Below, in pieces: positions 7,448 to 14,997 of a stretch of 21,708 nucleotides of DNA. Each line of letters starts with the position of its first letter. The stretch's first letter is position 1. Under the pieces are notes generated by a model. It saw only the letters and a program-made list of their open reading frames with translations, was not told the DNA's origin and ran no database searches. Source of the stretch: an uncultured Eubacteriales bacterium (lineage in GTDB: Bacteria; Bacillota; Clostridia; Oscillospirales; UBA644); assembly GCA_934486965.1 (NCBI GenBank), contig CAKSQP010000016.1, forward strand, positions 1 to 21,708, read 5' to 3'. The translations under genes were made by a program, and so were the position numbers.

Positions 7448-7746
7448 TGCAGCTTTCCGCTTTTTTCAAGGTTTTCGAGGACTTTCGTATAGCCGTCGGC
7501 ACCGTACTGAAGACAGCGGTTGACCCTTGAAATGGTGGCGGTCGAAACGCCCGTTTTGTTTACAATGTCGTTATACGGAACATCTTTTTTCAGGAGGACC
7601 GCAACGGTAAGGCGCTGTGCCATCGATTTGATTTCGGGAATTGTGCAGACATCTTCGAGAAACGAATACATTTCTTCCGCGGTCTTTACCGAGAGGAGTG
7701 CTTCGACGAACAGGTCTGTATGTTCGTCTCTGATCTTTTCGCTCAT
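7444..7746 (-). CDS. YerC/YecD family TrpR-like DNA-binding protein
   Basis: The 100-residue protein has the TrpR superfamily build. An N-terminal helical segment with LFVEALLSVKTAEEMYSFLEDV is followed by IPEIKSMAQRLTVAVLL and a helix-turn-helix, PYNDIVNKTGVSTATISRVNR (about residues 56-77). This is the YerC/YecD group of Firmicutes, whose ligand and targets are not well defined. SD AGAGGT lies 5 nt upstream of the ATG. It sits 13 bp after the charged repeat protein and overlaps the methyltransferase by 4 nt. The convergent operon beyond the terminator is the Trp-regulated transporter, but whether this protein has anything to do with tryptophan is unknown. Confidence 0.85.
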   Translation of the reverse strand: MSEKIRDEHTDLFVEALLSVKTAEEMYSFLEDVCTIPEIKSMAQRLTVAVLLKKDVPYNDIVNKTGVSTATISRVNRCLQYGADGYTKVLENLEKSGKLQ

Positions 7747-7759
7747 CTGATACCTCTGT

Positions 7760-8557
7760 TTATTCTTCCCCGTCTGGAACGAGTTTTTTAGTGACCGTTC
7801 CGTCGGGATTTTTTATTTCTTTTATTACAAGTTCTCCGGGACGCGCTTTTCTCTTTTCCGATTTATGGAGAGTCGTCCTTGCGAGCGTTTCTTTTGCCTG
7901 GCGGTCCTTTTCGTTGAGTTCCGAAACAGACGACTTATCCATTACCTTTCCGTCGGCGGATTTTACGACTGTTCTTGCGGTCGTTTGCTTGGTGTTTCCG
8001 TCGGAAATGCGGTCTTCTTCGCTCTTTCTTTTTGCTTCATAAATGGAATTTGCCGTTCCCGTTCTCGGTTTGGCTTCTTCCTTTTTTTCGTGGACATTAA
8101 GACTTCTTGCAGTCTCTTTATCGAGAATTTCGCCTTTTTCGTTCTTTATCGTGACGGAAAAGGTTTCTTTGTTTTTACGGCTCTCTTCGGTTCTTTTTCT
8201 GAAGTTTTCGTTCAGTTCGTCTTTTGAAACTTCGTTTCCGCGGCTGTCGGTGACGACGGTCCGCTTGTATGTCGGGCGGGTCCTCGGCGCGTCTTCTTCA
8301 AAATCGAATGCCTCCCGCATTTCGGCTTTTATCGCGGCTTCTCTCTTTTCTTCGGCAAGTTTTTTCGCCGCCTCAATGCCTTCTCGCGTGCCGCGACTTT
8401 CGGTTTTAACGATGACGGGCGGCTCTACATAGTCTTCGTTTATTCCGAAATTTTCGACTTCGGAAGCGACCGACGAAAGTCCGAGGCGGAGATTTTCCTT
8501 TTCTTCGCGCGCTTTAATATCGCTCGGATTCAGACTTCTGTCCTGGAGTTTTTCCAT
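7760..8557 (-). CDS. Charged, repeat-containing protein of unknown function
   Basis: I do not recognise this 265-residue protein. It is very hydrophilic, rich in Lys, Glu, Arg and Asp, has no signal peptide or membrane segment, and looks largely helical or disordered. It contains about four degenerate copies of a unit with the core V-x-x-x-x-G-x-[VI]-x-[DK]-K: residues 98-121, 131-156, 193-218 and, shortened, 242-260. The first three continue into a LNE- or LN-containing charged stretch. The start lies 44 bp inside the end of the DacF-like gene, in another frame, with only a weak SD, so translation may be coupled. A cytoplasmic partner of the membrane-anchored DacF-like protein is a guess based on this overlap. 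Confidence 0.65.
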   Translation of the reverse strand: MEKLQDRSLNPSDIKAREEKENLRLGLSSVASEVENFGINEDYVEPPVIVKTESRGTREGIEAAKKLAEEKREAAIKAEMREAFDFEEDAPRTRPTYKRTVVTDSRGNEVSKDELNENFRKRTEESRKNKETFSVTIKNEKGEILDKETARSLNVHEKKEEAKPRTGTANSIYEAKRKSEEDRISDGNTKQTTARTVVKSADGKVMDKSSVSELNEKDRQAKETLARTTLHKSEKRKARPGELVIKEIKNPDGTVTKKLVPDGEE

Positions 8558-9842
8558 TTTGCGGAATCTTGCTTTCCGTAATTCCCGTTTTTTTTTTACT
8601 GAACATAAACCATGCGATAACGCCTGCCGCTGCCGCGAGCAAAACGATGACCGCGATGATGATTATGTCTATTGCGGAAATTCCCTTTTTCTCGGTGTTG
8701 TCCTGCGAGGGAACTATCGAATTATATGTTTCGAATTTTACGGTCATCGGATATTTTCCGATAACGGAATACTGAAGGTCGGAATCCTGAGTTATTTCAA
8801 GGGTCGCCGTCGGATTTGCCTCTCCGAAATCGTCGGGAATATCTATATGATAGAAAAGATTGTCCGTTCCGACTTCGTTCTGAAGATAAAGGTCGATGGT
8901 CTCCGAACAGAATATTTTCGCGAATTTCTTGCCCTCTTCGGTTTCGATCTGTTTTGTCGGGATCGAGGCGGGGGAGAGGGAAACGAACGAGAATTCGTTG
9001 AACGCATATTCAAAAAGCGATTCGGCGCTGTCGTATATCTGTTCTTCGCTTGCGGAATTTATTATTATCGCGATAAGCCTTACGCCGTCCTTTTCGGCAA
9101 CCGAAACAAGGGATCTTGCCGAGGACGAAAGATATTTGACGTCAAGTCCGCCGACAGCGTAAGAATATTTGAACTGATCGCCGTCTCTCTGCTTGAAAGA
9201 GTTGCTTAAAGTTTTTGTTTTTCCGCTTATTGAAATCTCCGAAACTTCTTCGGTGAAATATTTTTTGAAAGTTTCGTTTTTCAGCGCTTCGTTAAGGAAT
9301 CTGCAGTATTCGTCGACGGAGATATAATGTTCGTAATCATATTCGCCGTAGATATTCGAAAAGTTCGAATGGGTAAATCCGAGACTTTCGAAAAGGCTGT
9401 TTATTTCCGTCGGAACAGCCGTCTTGTATTCGTCTCCAGACATATCCTGCGCAAGCGCTCTGACAGCGTCGGGATAGGCGGACGCAAAGACCGCCGCCAG
9501 AAGGTCGGACGCTTTTACCGTGTTGCCTTTTTTGAGACCGAGCATCGAAGACGTCGAACCGGGGATATCCGCGTCGGAAGCGTTGAAGGTTATCTGTATC
9601 TCTTTATCGAGATCCTGCGTTTTCGTTATATACAGATATGCGACCGCAAGGGCTGAAAGTCCCGAAGGGTCGACTTCTTTTTCTGCGTTTTTGCCGTAAA
9701 GGATCTGGTTATTGTCCGCATTGAAAACGATATATGCCGACGCCGAGATCTTTGGTTCGGTCGTCGCGGCGCCCGCGGGAAGCGCGAATACCGAAAATAT
9801 CATTACTGCCGAAATCAAAAATGCTGCAATTTTTTTCATCAT
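8514..9842 (-). CDS. DacF-like penicillin-binding protein lacking catalytic motifs, membrane-anchored
   Basis: The 442-residue protein has a signal peptide (MMKKIAAFLISAVMIFSVFALPAGAA), a D,D-carboxypeptidase (S11/DacF) domain, a C-terminal membrane helix at about 390-413 and a 29-residue charged cytoplasmic-type tail. The fold is recognisable from AYIVFNADNNQILYGKNAEK, DLLAAVFASAYPDAVRALAQ and SLVSVAEKDGVRLIAIIIN. Yet the three active-site motifs are gone: SxxK is SGLS (60-63), SxN is SAY (121-123), and KTG is DVK (234-236). It is probably a pseudoenzyme that could still bind peptidoglycan or partners on the outer face of the membrane. Tandem ATG codons (9842, 9839) follow an AAGGA SD. It is the first gene of the operon. 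Confidence 0.82.
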   Translation of the reverse strand: MMKKIAAFLISAVMIFSVFALPAGAATTEPKISASAYIVFNADNNQILYGKNAEKEVDPSGLSALAVAYLYITKTQDLDKEIQITFNASDADIPGSTSSMLGLKKGNTVKASDLLAAVFASAYPDAVRALAQDMSGDEYKTAVPTEINSLFESLGFTHSNFSNIYGEYDYEHYISVDEYCRFLNEALKNETFKKYFTEEVSEISISGKTKTLSNSFKQRDGDQFKYSYAVGGLDVKYLSSSARSLVSVAEKDGVRLIAIIINSASEEQIYDSAESLFEYAFNEFSFVSLSPASIPTKQIETEEGKKFAKIFCSETIDLYLQNEVGTDNLFYHIDIPDDFGEANPTATLEITQDSDLQYSVIGKYPMTVKFETYNSIVPSQDNTEKKGISAIDIIIIAVIVLLAAAAGVIAWFMFSKKKTGITESKIPQNGKTPGQKSESERY

Positions 9843-9912
9843 GATTTTTATTCCTTTCCGGGAGAAAACTCTGAGGAAAACTATTATATATTATAATTAC
9901 TGTCTACAACAG

Positions 9913-9941
9913 ATTATACATTCAAAAATCGACAAAGTCAA
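9913..9941 (-). promoter_or_regulatory. Sigma-A promoter of the DacF-like/hslO operon
   Basis: Read on the minus strand, -35 TTGACT (9936-9941) and -10 TATAAT (9913-9918) are separated by 17 nt. Transcription should start near 9906, about 65 nt upstream of the first ATG. Confidence 0.85.
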
Positions 9942-10316
9942 GCATTTTCCGTCCGAAACCGAACCTCTGCCGCAAATTTCGTTTTTATATCAAAATTTAC
10001 GGCGCGGCGTACTGCCCGAAAAATCACGTCGGGGACTGTCGGATAAGAAAGCCTGCCGCCCGCCCGTAAAAAAATGCACGAAAATCCCGTCGAAAAAAAT
10101 TGCGTGCGGTCGGATTTTTTCTTCGGCGAAAAGAAAAGTTTTCAACAAATTTAACCGTTACTTATTTTACATATAAAAATCGTTGAAAAATAAATGAAAA
10201 TTCGTAATTTGTGAAAAATATGTTTTATGTTAATAAAAGGTATACGGTCATTCACCTTTGCTTATTTATGCTTAAATTTGTCAAAAGTGTTAAAATATGC
10301 GCTTAAAAGTTCTACA
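9942..10316. other. Intergenic region between divergent operons, no gene recognised
   Basis: I see no coding gene or RNA gene here. The left half contains CG-rich stretches, including a near-perfect palindrome TACGGCGCGGCGTA at 9998-10011 and a short A/T hairpin-like pair AAAATCC ... GGATTTT at about 10082-10120. The right half from about 10140 is strongly A/T-rich, as expected for a promoter region, but no consensus -35/-10 pair stands out. An ORF that reads through this stretch has no family resemblance and no good SD. Confidence 0.6.
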
Positions 10317-10330
10317 CCGCGTGATAAAAT
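10303..10330 (+). promoter_or_regulatory. Candidate promoter of the phage-derived module
   Basis: A weak -35 (TTAAAA, 10303-10308) and a good -10 (TAAAAT, 10325-10330) are separated by 16 nt. The -10 lies inside a palindrome, and the small terminase gene begins 29 nt downstream. The call rests mainly on the -10 and the position. Confidence 0.4.
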
Positions 10331-10337
10331 AACGCGG
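10317..10337. promoter_or_regulatory. Palindromic operator-like site over the -10 box
   Basis: The inverted repeat CCGCGT-N9-ACGCGG (10317-10322 and 10332-10337) surrounds the TAAAAT box, with two further symmetric AT pairs in the spacer. A dimeric repressor bound here would block the candidate promoter of the phage-derived module. No repressor gene is present in the module itself. Confidence 0.45.
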
Positions 10338-10358
10338 CGAAAACGAAAGGAGTGGTTT

Positions 10359-10715
10359 ATGCCGAAAAGAAAGAGACCCGATCCGAAGAAACTTGCGGAG
10401 GATAAAGAGGCGCTTAAAAAAGCGGTCCTTGCCGAATATTGCCGTATCGCGTTCGACGATATAGGTAATTACGTGGTTATCGGACGGGACGAAAACGGAG
10501 AAACGACGGTGTCGTATAAAGACGGAGATTCCTTTCCTACGTTGAATATTTCCGAACTTTCGAAAAACAGGAACGGTTTTAAGTTCAAACTTTACAGCAA
10601 AGAAAGCGCGCTCGTAAGGCTCGGAATGTATCTGGGACTCTGGAAAGAAAAACCGGAGGCGGCGGACGCCGAGGATCTCAAAACGGTCGAGGATCTTTTG
10701 AAAGAGGACGACTGA
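10359..10715 (+). CDS. Terminase small subunit, C-terminal part only
   Basis: The 118-residue protein matches the C-terminal half of Terminase_2/XtmA small subunits: AEYCRIAFDDIGNYVVIG, a central beta segment, and FKLYSKESALVRLGMYLGLWK, equivalent to the usual KLYDKxxALExLGxHLGLF. The usual N-terminal helix-turn-helix of about 90 residues (NATQAAIRAGYS-type) is absent; only a basic leader MPKRKRPDPKK precedes the conserved part. The start is well supported by SD AAAGGAG seven nt upstream of the ATG, and the upstream reading frame has no HTH. It is one base from the large subunit gene. Loss of the HTH would be expected to remove sequence-specific recognition of a packaging site. Confidence 0.75.
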   Translation: MPKRKRPDPKKLAEDKEALKKAVLAEYCRIAFDDIGNYVVIGRDENGETTVSYKDGDSFPTLNISELSKNRNGFKFKLYSKESALVRLGMYLGLWKEKPEAADAEDLKTVEDLLKEDD

Positions 10716-10716
10716 A

Positions 10717-12024
10717 ATGACATTTTCGTCAACTATCCCCTTCAAGCCTTTTTCGAAAAAACAGCGCGACTATATTCTTGCGGCGAAAAAAAACACTTTT
10801 AATTTCGCCGAGGGCGCGGTAAGATCGGGAAAAACGGTCTGCAACGTCGTCGCTTTCGCCCTCGCCTTAAACAAAAGTCCCGACAGACTTCATCTTGCGA
10901 CAGGGGTCACCCTTGCGGCGGCGTGTCTGAATATCGGAGACTGCAACGGTTTCGGACTCGAACATCTTTTCCGCGGAAGGTGCAGGTGGGGGAAGTACCG
11001 CAATAACACCTGTCTTTACGTCAAATGCGACAGCGGCGAAAAGGTTGTTATTTTCGCAGGCGGCGGAAAAAGCGACAGTTATAAGAAGATACGCGGAAAT
11101 TCCTACGGAATGTGGATAGCGACCGAGATAAACAAACATTACATTTCGCAGGGCGACGACTGTTTTATAAAGGAAGCGTTCAACCGCCAACTTGCCGCCG
11201 CAAACCGCAAAGTCTTCTGGGACTTAAACCCCGATTATCCGACCCACCCCGTCTATACCGAGTATATAGACAAATACCGTACTCTCGGTATCGACGTCAA
11301 CTACCGTCTTTTTACGATGAAGGACAACCTCGCGATAAGCGAAAAAAGACGGCAGGAGATCGAAAGACAGTACGATAAGGACAGCGTGTGGTACAAGCGT
11401 TCGGTCTTAGGGCAGCGAATAGCCGCCGAGGGACTTATTTTCGGGGCTTTTGCCGCGGCGCCCGAGAAATGGAAAACGAAGACCGTTCCCGAAAACGGAG
11501 AGTTCATAACTATCGGCTGCGACTATGGAGGAAACCTGTCGAAAACGGTTTTTGTCGCGACCCTGATACTCAAAAATATGAAGGGCGTCTGCGTTTTAGA
11601 AGCGAAAAAACTTGAAGGGAAAAAGGGGGAGATATCCCCCGATACGGTCGAAAGAGAGTTCATTTCTTTCTACCGTAAAGTTTCGGAAAAGTATTCCTAT
11701 CCCGTAAGATACGCCTTTATGGACAGCGAGGGACAGTATCTTACCAACGGCATTGTTTCCGCCTGCCGCAGGGAGGGAATAAAACTTCCGATAGGCGACA
11801 GCAAAAAAGTAAAAATCACCGACCGGATCGCCTGCAAAGCGAAAATGCTGTCCGAAAGAAGATGGTCGGTCTGCGAATGGTGCGACGACGTTATACTGTC
11901 GACTTCGCAGCTTTTATGGGATCCGAGGCACCCCGACCGACGGCTTGACGACGGGACCGTCGATGTCGATACCGCCGACGCCGAGGAATATTCCTGGGAA
12001 AGATTCATGGCGGGACTTCAGTAA
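10717..12024 (+). CDS. Phage terminase large subunit
   Basis: The 435-residue protein is a full-length packaging motor. The ATPase domain has Walker A EGAVRSGKT at residues 32-40, a Walker B-like strand GMWIATE ending in Glu137, and the coupling segment DLNPDYPTHPVY (169-180). The C-terminal RNase H-like nuclease has its acidic residues in place: GCDYGG (Asp269), AFMDSEGQ (Asp336) and VDTADAEEYSW (Asp418/Asp421). It is of the Terminase_3/XtmB (PBSX-like) type. The motor docks on the portal, translocates DNA into the capsid and cuts it. All motifs look functional and there is no frameshift. Confidence 0.93.
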   Translation: MTFSSTIPFKPFSKKQRDYILAAKKNTFNFAEGAVRSGKTVCNVVAFALALNKSPDRLHLATGVTLAAACLNIGDCNGFGLEHLFRGRCRWGKYRNNTCLYVKCDSGEKVVIFAGGGKSDSYKKIRGNSYGMWIATEINKHYISQGDDCFIKEAFNRQLAAANRKVFWDLNPDYPTHPVYTEYIDKYRTLGIDVNYRLFTMKDNLAISEKRRQEIERQYDKDSVWYKRSVLGQRIAAEGLIFGAFAAAPEKWKTKTVPENGEFITIGCDYGGNLSKTVFVATLILKNMKGVCVLEAKKLEGKKGEISPDTVEREFISFYRKVSEKYSYPVRYAFMDSEGQYLTNGIVSACRREGIKLPIGDSKKVKITDRIACKAKMLSERRWSVCEWCDDVILSTSQLLWDPRHPDRRLDDGTVDVDTADAEEYSWERFMAGLQ

Positions 12025-12052
12025 GGGAACGGAAAAACAGTCTGATTCCCGA

Positions 12053-12059
12053 AGGAGGT
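12053..12059 (+). promoter_or_regulatory. SD sequence that decides the portal start
   Basis: AGGAGGT is a near-perfect anti-16S match. Six bases downstream, in the portal frame, lies ATA (12066-12068), not ATG, GTG or TTG. The nearest in-frame conventional alternative, TTG at 12093, is 33 bases away and has no SD. Confidence 0.75.
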
Positions 12060-12065
12060 ATTTTT

Positions 12066-13493
12066 ATAAACATAAATTCAGCGATTGATTTTTTGAAAAA
12101 GGAATACGGCTACAACCTCGATCTTTCCGCATACTTCGCGGCGGTTGACGGTTGGAAAAAGTGGTATTCCGGAACGGACGATTCCTTTCATAAGGTCGTT
12201 ATAAACAACGGACTTACCGTCACCGAAAGGGAAATGTACCGGCTTTATATGGCGAAAAAGGTCGCGGAAGACTGGGCAAATCTTCTCCTGAACGAAAAAA
12301 CGAGAATAACTCTCGAACACAAACATTCTTCGAATATTTTACAGGGAGAAGACGAAAAAGGCGGAATTCTGGCGGAAAACGATTTCTGGTCGAATATGAG
12401 CCGAATGGTGGAGCAGACTTTCGCTCTCGGGACGGGCGCCGCGGTACTGCGGCTTGAAAACGCCGATATCGGCGACGACGGCGAACTTTTATACAGTCCC
12501 GACGCGAAAATAAGGATCGACTGGCTTTCCGCCGACAACATAATCCCGCTTTCGTGGCAACAGGATAAGATAACCGACGCGGCGTTCGTTTCGGAAGTCG
12601 TCACCGGCGGCGGACGGTTTACTTATCTTCAACTTCACAGACTCATTTCGGGGGAATACGTTATAACTTCCCATTTCTTTAAGGAAGACGGTTTCGGACT
12701 TACCGAAAAACCGCTGCCTGAAGGAGTTGCCAAGACCGTAAGGACGGGAAATTCAACTCCGTGGTTCACGGTCTTCCGCCCGAATATCGTAAATAACCTT
12801 TTCCCCGAACTTCCGACGGGAGTTTCCGTATTTGCGGGCTGCAAGGATATCCTCAAAGGGATAGACCTTTGCTACGACAGCCTGAATATGGAATTCTATC
12901 TCGGCAAGAAAATGGTATTTCTGCGGAAAGACCTGCTGTCAAGCGACGACGAGGGAATGCTCTACGCCCCGCAGGACAGCAACCGACAACTGTTTATGTA
13001 TGTCGGAGACAAAACGCTCGACGGCGATATGATACCGAAAGAGTTCAACCCGACTCTCCGTGTGGAGGCTCATACTGCGGCTTTGCAGCAGCAACTCAAT
13101 TATCTTGCGGGTAAATGCGGTTTCGGTGAAAATCATTACCGTTTCGACGGCGCTTCGGTTGCGACCGCAACTCAGGTCATAAGCGAAAACAGCAACCTTT
13201 TCCGCTCAGTCAAAAAGCACGAGATATTACTCGAACGGCAACTTATTTCCTTTATGAGGGGAATACTGACGGTCGCCCGAGACTTTATCGGAAGAAGAGT
13301 GCTTCCCGACTGCAAAATGTCCGTAACCTTTGACGACAGCGTTATAGAAGACACCGCGTCGATGCAGAAAAGAGACCTTGCGCTACTTGAAGCGGGCGTT
13401 ATGCAGAAATGGGAATTCCGCCGCAAATATTTCGGCGAAGATGAAAAAACCGCGAAAAAAATCGTGGAACAAGCAGAAAAAGAAAGGAAGTAA
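12066..13493 (+). CDS. Phage portal protein (SPP1 gp6-like), apparent ATA start
   Basis: Read from ATA 12066 the product has 475 residues, the usual length for Gp6-type portals. Portal features include ERAMYRLYMAKKVAEDWANLLLNE-like early helix (as REMYRLYMAKKVAEDWANLL), the wing-type segment FWSNMSRMVEQTFALGTGAAVLRL, IDWLSADNIIPLSW, and the C-terminal stem/crown helices ending in a Lys/Glu-rich tail. Twelve portals form the ring at the capsid vertex where the terminase docks and DNA enters. The start rests on the strong SD; the extra N-terminal residues NINSAIDF lead smoothly into FLKKEYGYNLD. A TTG start at 12093 (466 residues) is the alternative. The stop is 4 bp from the coat gene. Confidence 0.85.
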   Translation: MNINSAIDFLKKEYGYNLDLSAYFAAVDGWKKWYSGTDDSFHKVVINNGLTVTEREMYRLYMAKKVAEDWANLLLNEKTRITLEHKHSSNILQGEDEKGGILAENDFWSNMSRMVEQTFALGTGAAVLRLENADIGDDGELLYSPDAKIRIDWLSADNIIPLSWQQDKITDAAFVSEVVTGGGRFTYLQLHRLISGEYVITSHFFKEDGFGLTEKPLPEGVAKTVRTGNSTPWFTVFRPNIVNNLFPELPTGVSVFAGCKDILKGIDLCYDSLNMEFYLGKKMVFLRKDLLSSDDEGMLYAPQDSNRQLFMYVGDKTLDGDMIPKEFNPTLRVEAHTAALQQQLNYLAGKCGFGENHYRFDGASVATATQVISENSNLFRSVKKHEILLERQLISFMRGILTVARDFIGRRVLPDCKMSVTFDDSVIEDTASMQKRDLALLEAGVMQKWEFRRKYFGEDEKTAKKIVEQAEKERK

Positions 13494-13497
13494 AAAT

Positions 13498-14607
13498 ATG
13501 GCAAATCAGTTTTTGACAACCAAAGAAATAGCGAGAGCAATGCTCCCGATGCTTCAGGATAACCTTGTTTTCCCCGCGCTTGCGTATACCGACTATTCGG
13601 ATACGTTCTCGAAAAAGGGAGACACCATTCAGGTCAAAAAACCTCCCGTGTATGTAGCCGATGAATTTTCCGGCAACATTTCGGTTCAGGACGTCAAGGA
13701 AGAGAACGTTCTCGTTACTCTCGATAAGATAGCCGACGTTTCCGTCGAACTTTCCGCAAAGGAAATGGCTCTCAACATAAACGACTTCACCGAACAGGTG
13801 CTCCGTCCCGCGGCTCTTGCGATAGCCGAAAAGATAAACAAAGACGGTCTTTCCCTTTATAAAGACGTATTGAACACCTGCGGAACTCCGGGCAAAACCC
13901 CGTCTTCTCTTGAAGATATCGCCGCTGTCTGCAAAGCGCTCAACGACGCGAAAGTTCCGTTCTCTCAGAGATACGCCGTCTGGGACAGCGCCGCGCTTGC
14001 AAAACTCCAGACCATTCCCGCAGTTATAAACGCCGAAAAATGCGGCTCGACCGACGCTCTCCGCGACGGTTCGATAGGCAGACTTCTCGGTATGGAAAAC
14101 TATATGTCCCAGCAGGTAGTTCATCACACCGCAGGAACGCTTTCCGCGACAGATGGAATTACCGTTTCGATAAGACCTGGAGTAGGCAGCAACACTCTTG
14201 TTTTAGGACCTAAGAGCGGAACCCTTTCGGGAGACATCAAGAAGGGCGATATCCTTACCGTTGCAGGCGACAAATATGTTGCGACCGCCGATGCTACGGC
14301 AAAGAGCGGTCAGATCACCGTTTCTATCTCTCCCGCGACAAAGGTAAACTATCCTGCGGAAGAAGCCGTTACCGTTATGGCTTCCCATACCGCAAACCTT
14401 GCGTTCAATAAAAACGCTTTCGGTTTTGTTACCCGTCCTCTCGAAGTCGCCCGCGGCGCCGACAGTTATGTTACTTCTTTCGGCGGCATTACTCTCCGCG
14501 TTACTCTCGATTATAATATCGCGACAAAGAAACAGACCATGTCCGTCGATACCCTTTACGGATTCAAGACTCTTTATCCCGAACTTGCAGTAAGAGTTCT
14601 CGGTTAA
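13498..14607 (+). CDS. Major capsid protein, P22 coat-like
   Basis: The 369-residue protein has the length and order of the P22 coat-like branch of HK97-fold capsid proteins found in Firmicutes. An N-terminal helix (ANQFLTTKEIARAMLPMLQDNL) is followed by KKGDTIQVKKPPVYVADEF, a long helical domain, and a beta-rich inserted domain from about 215 to 305 (GITVSIRPGVGSNTLVLG onward) with KKGDILTVAGDKYVAT. The C-terminal P-domain/beta-strand region is ITLRVTLDYNIATKKQTMSVD. I chose ATG 13498 with SD AAAGGAAG; an upstream in-frame extension lies inside the portal gene. No capsid maturation protease gene accompanies it, which is normal for P22-type coats. Confidence 0.8.
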   Translation: MANQFLTTKEIARAMLPMLQDNLVFPALAYTDYSDTFSKKGDTIQVKKPPVYVADEFSGNISVQDVKEENVLVTLDKIADVSVELSAKEMALNINDFTEQVLRPAALAIAEKINKDGLSLYKDVLNTCGTPGKTPSSLEDIAAVCKALNDAKVPFSQRYAVWDSAALAKLQTIPAVINAEKCGSTDALRDGSIGRLLGMENYMSQQVVHHTAGTLSATDGITVSIRPGVGSNTLVLGPKSGTLSGDIKKGDILTVAGDKYVATADATAKSGQITVSISPATKVNYPAEEAVTVMASHTANLAFNKNAFGFVTRPLEVARGADSYVTSFGGITLRVTLDYNIATKKQTMSVDTLYGFKTLYPELAVRVLG

Positions 14608-14618
14608 GAGGTGAGAAC

Positions 14619-14996
14619 GTGGCTTATATAGATAAAAACTATTATCTGGTCGACTATCACGGGAAAGCGATACCCGAGATCGATTTTGTGAAACTTGCAA
14701 ATGCGGCGTCGCAGATAGTCGATACCTTAACATACGGCAGAGCGGCGAAGGTAACCGACGCAAAAATTCTTTCCGCCGTAAAAACAGCCACGGCGACAGA
14801 GGTCGAATATCTGTATTATCAGGGAGGGCTCGACGCCCTGAACGGCAGAGGCGACAACCTGAAAACGGCGGAAGATATAGGCAATTACAATTATACCAAG
14901 AGCAGTGACGGAACGTTTTCCGTCGGGGGGATTCCCGTATCCCCCCTCTGCCTTGCCTTGCTTGACAGCGTAGGACTGCGCTGGGCGGGGGTGTGA
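14619..14996 (+). CDS. Head-tail connector (adaptor) protein, gp6-like
   Basis: The 125-residue helical protein fits the head-tail adaptor family by length, position directly after the coat gene, and pattern. The N-terminal part has a helix with SQIVDTLTYGR, a central TEVEYLYYQGG helix follows, then the glycine/serine-rich EDIGNYNYT segment, and the C-terminus is LLDSVGLRWAGV. Such proteins form a 12-mer ring under the portal. It starts with GTG after a good SD (AAGAGGTGA). One base separates its stop from the next start. Confidence 0.65.
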   Translation: MAYIDKNYYLVDYHGKAIPEIDFVKLANAASQIVDTLTYGRAAKVTDAKILSAVKTATATEVEYLYYQGGLDALNGRGDNLKTAEDIGNYNYTKSSDGTFSVGGIPVSPLCLALLDSVGLRWAGV

Positions 14997-14997
14997 T

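Noticed and set aside
9712..10176. Plus-strand ORF of 154 codons across the intergenic region
   Set aside because: It begins antisense to the DacF-like signal peptide, crosses that operon's promoter, and its product has no recognisable domain.
13378..13497. N-terminal extension of the coat protein by 40 residues
   Set aside because: It lies inside the portal gene; the ATG at 13498 has a good SD and gives the expected coat N-terminus.
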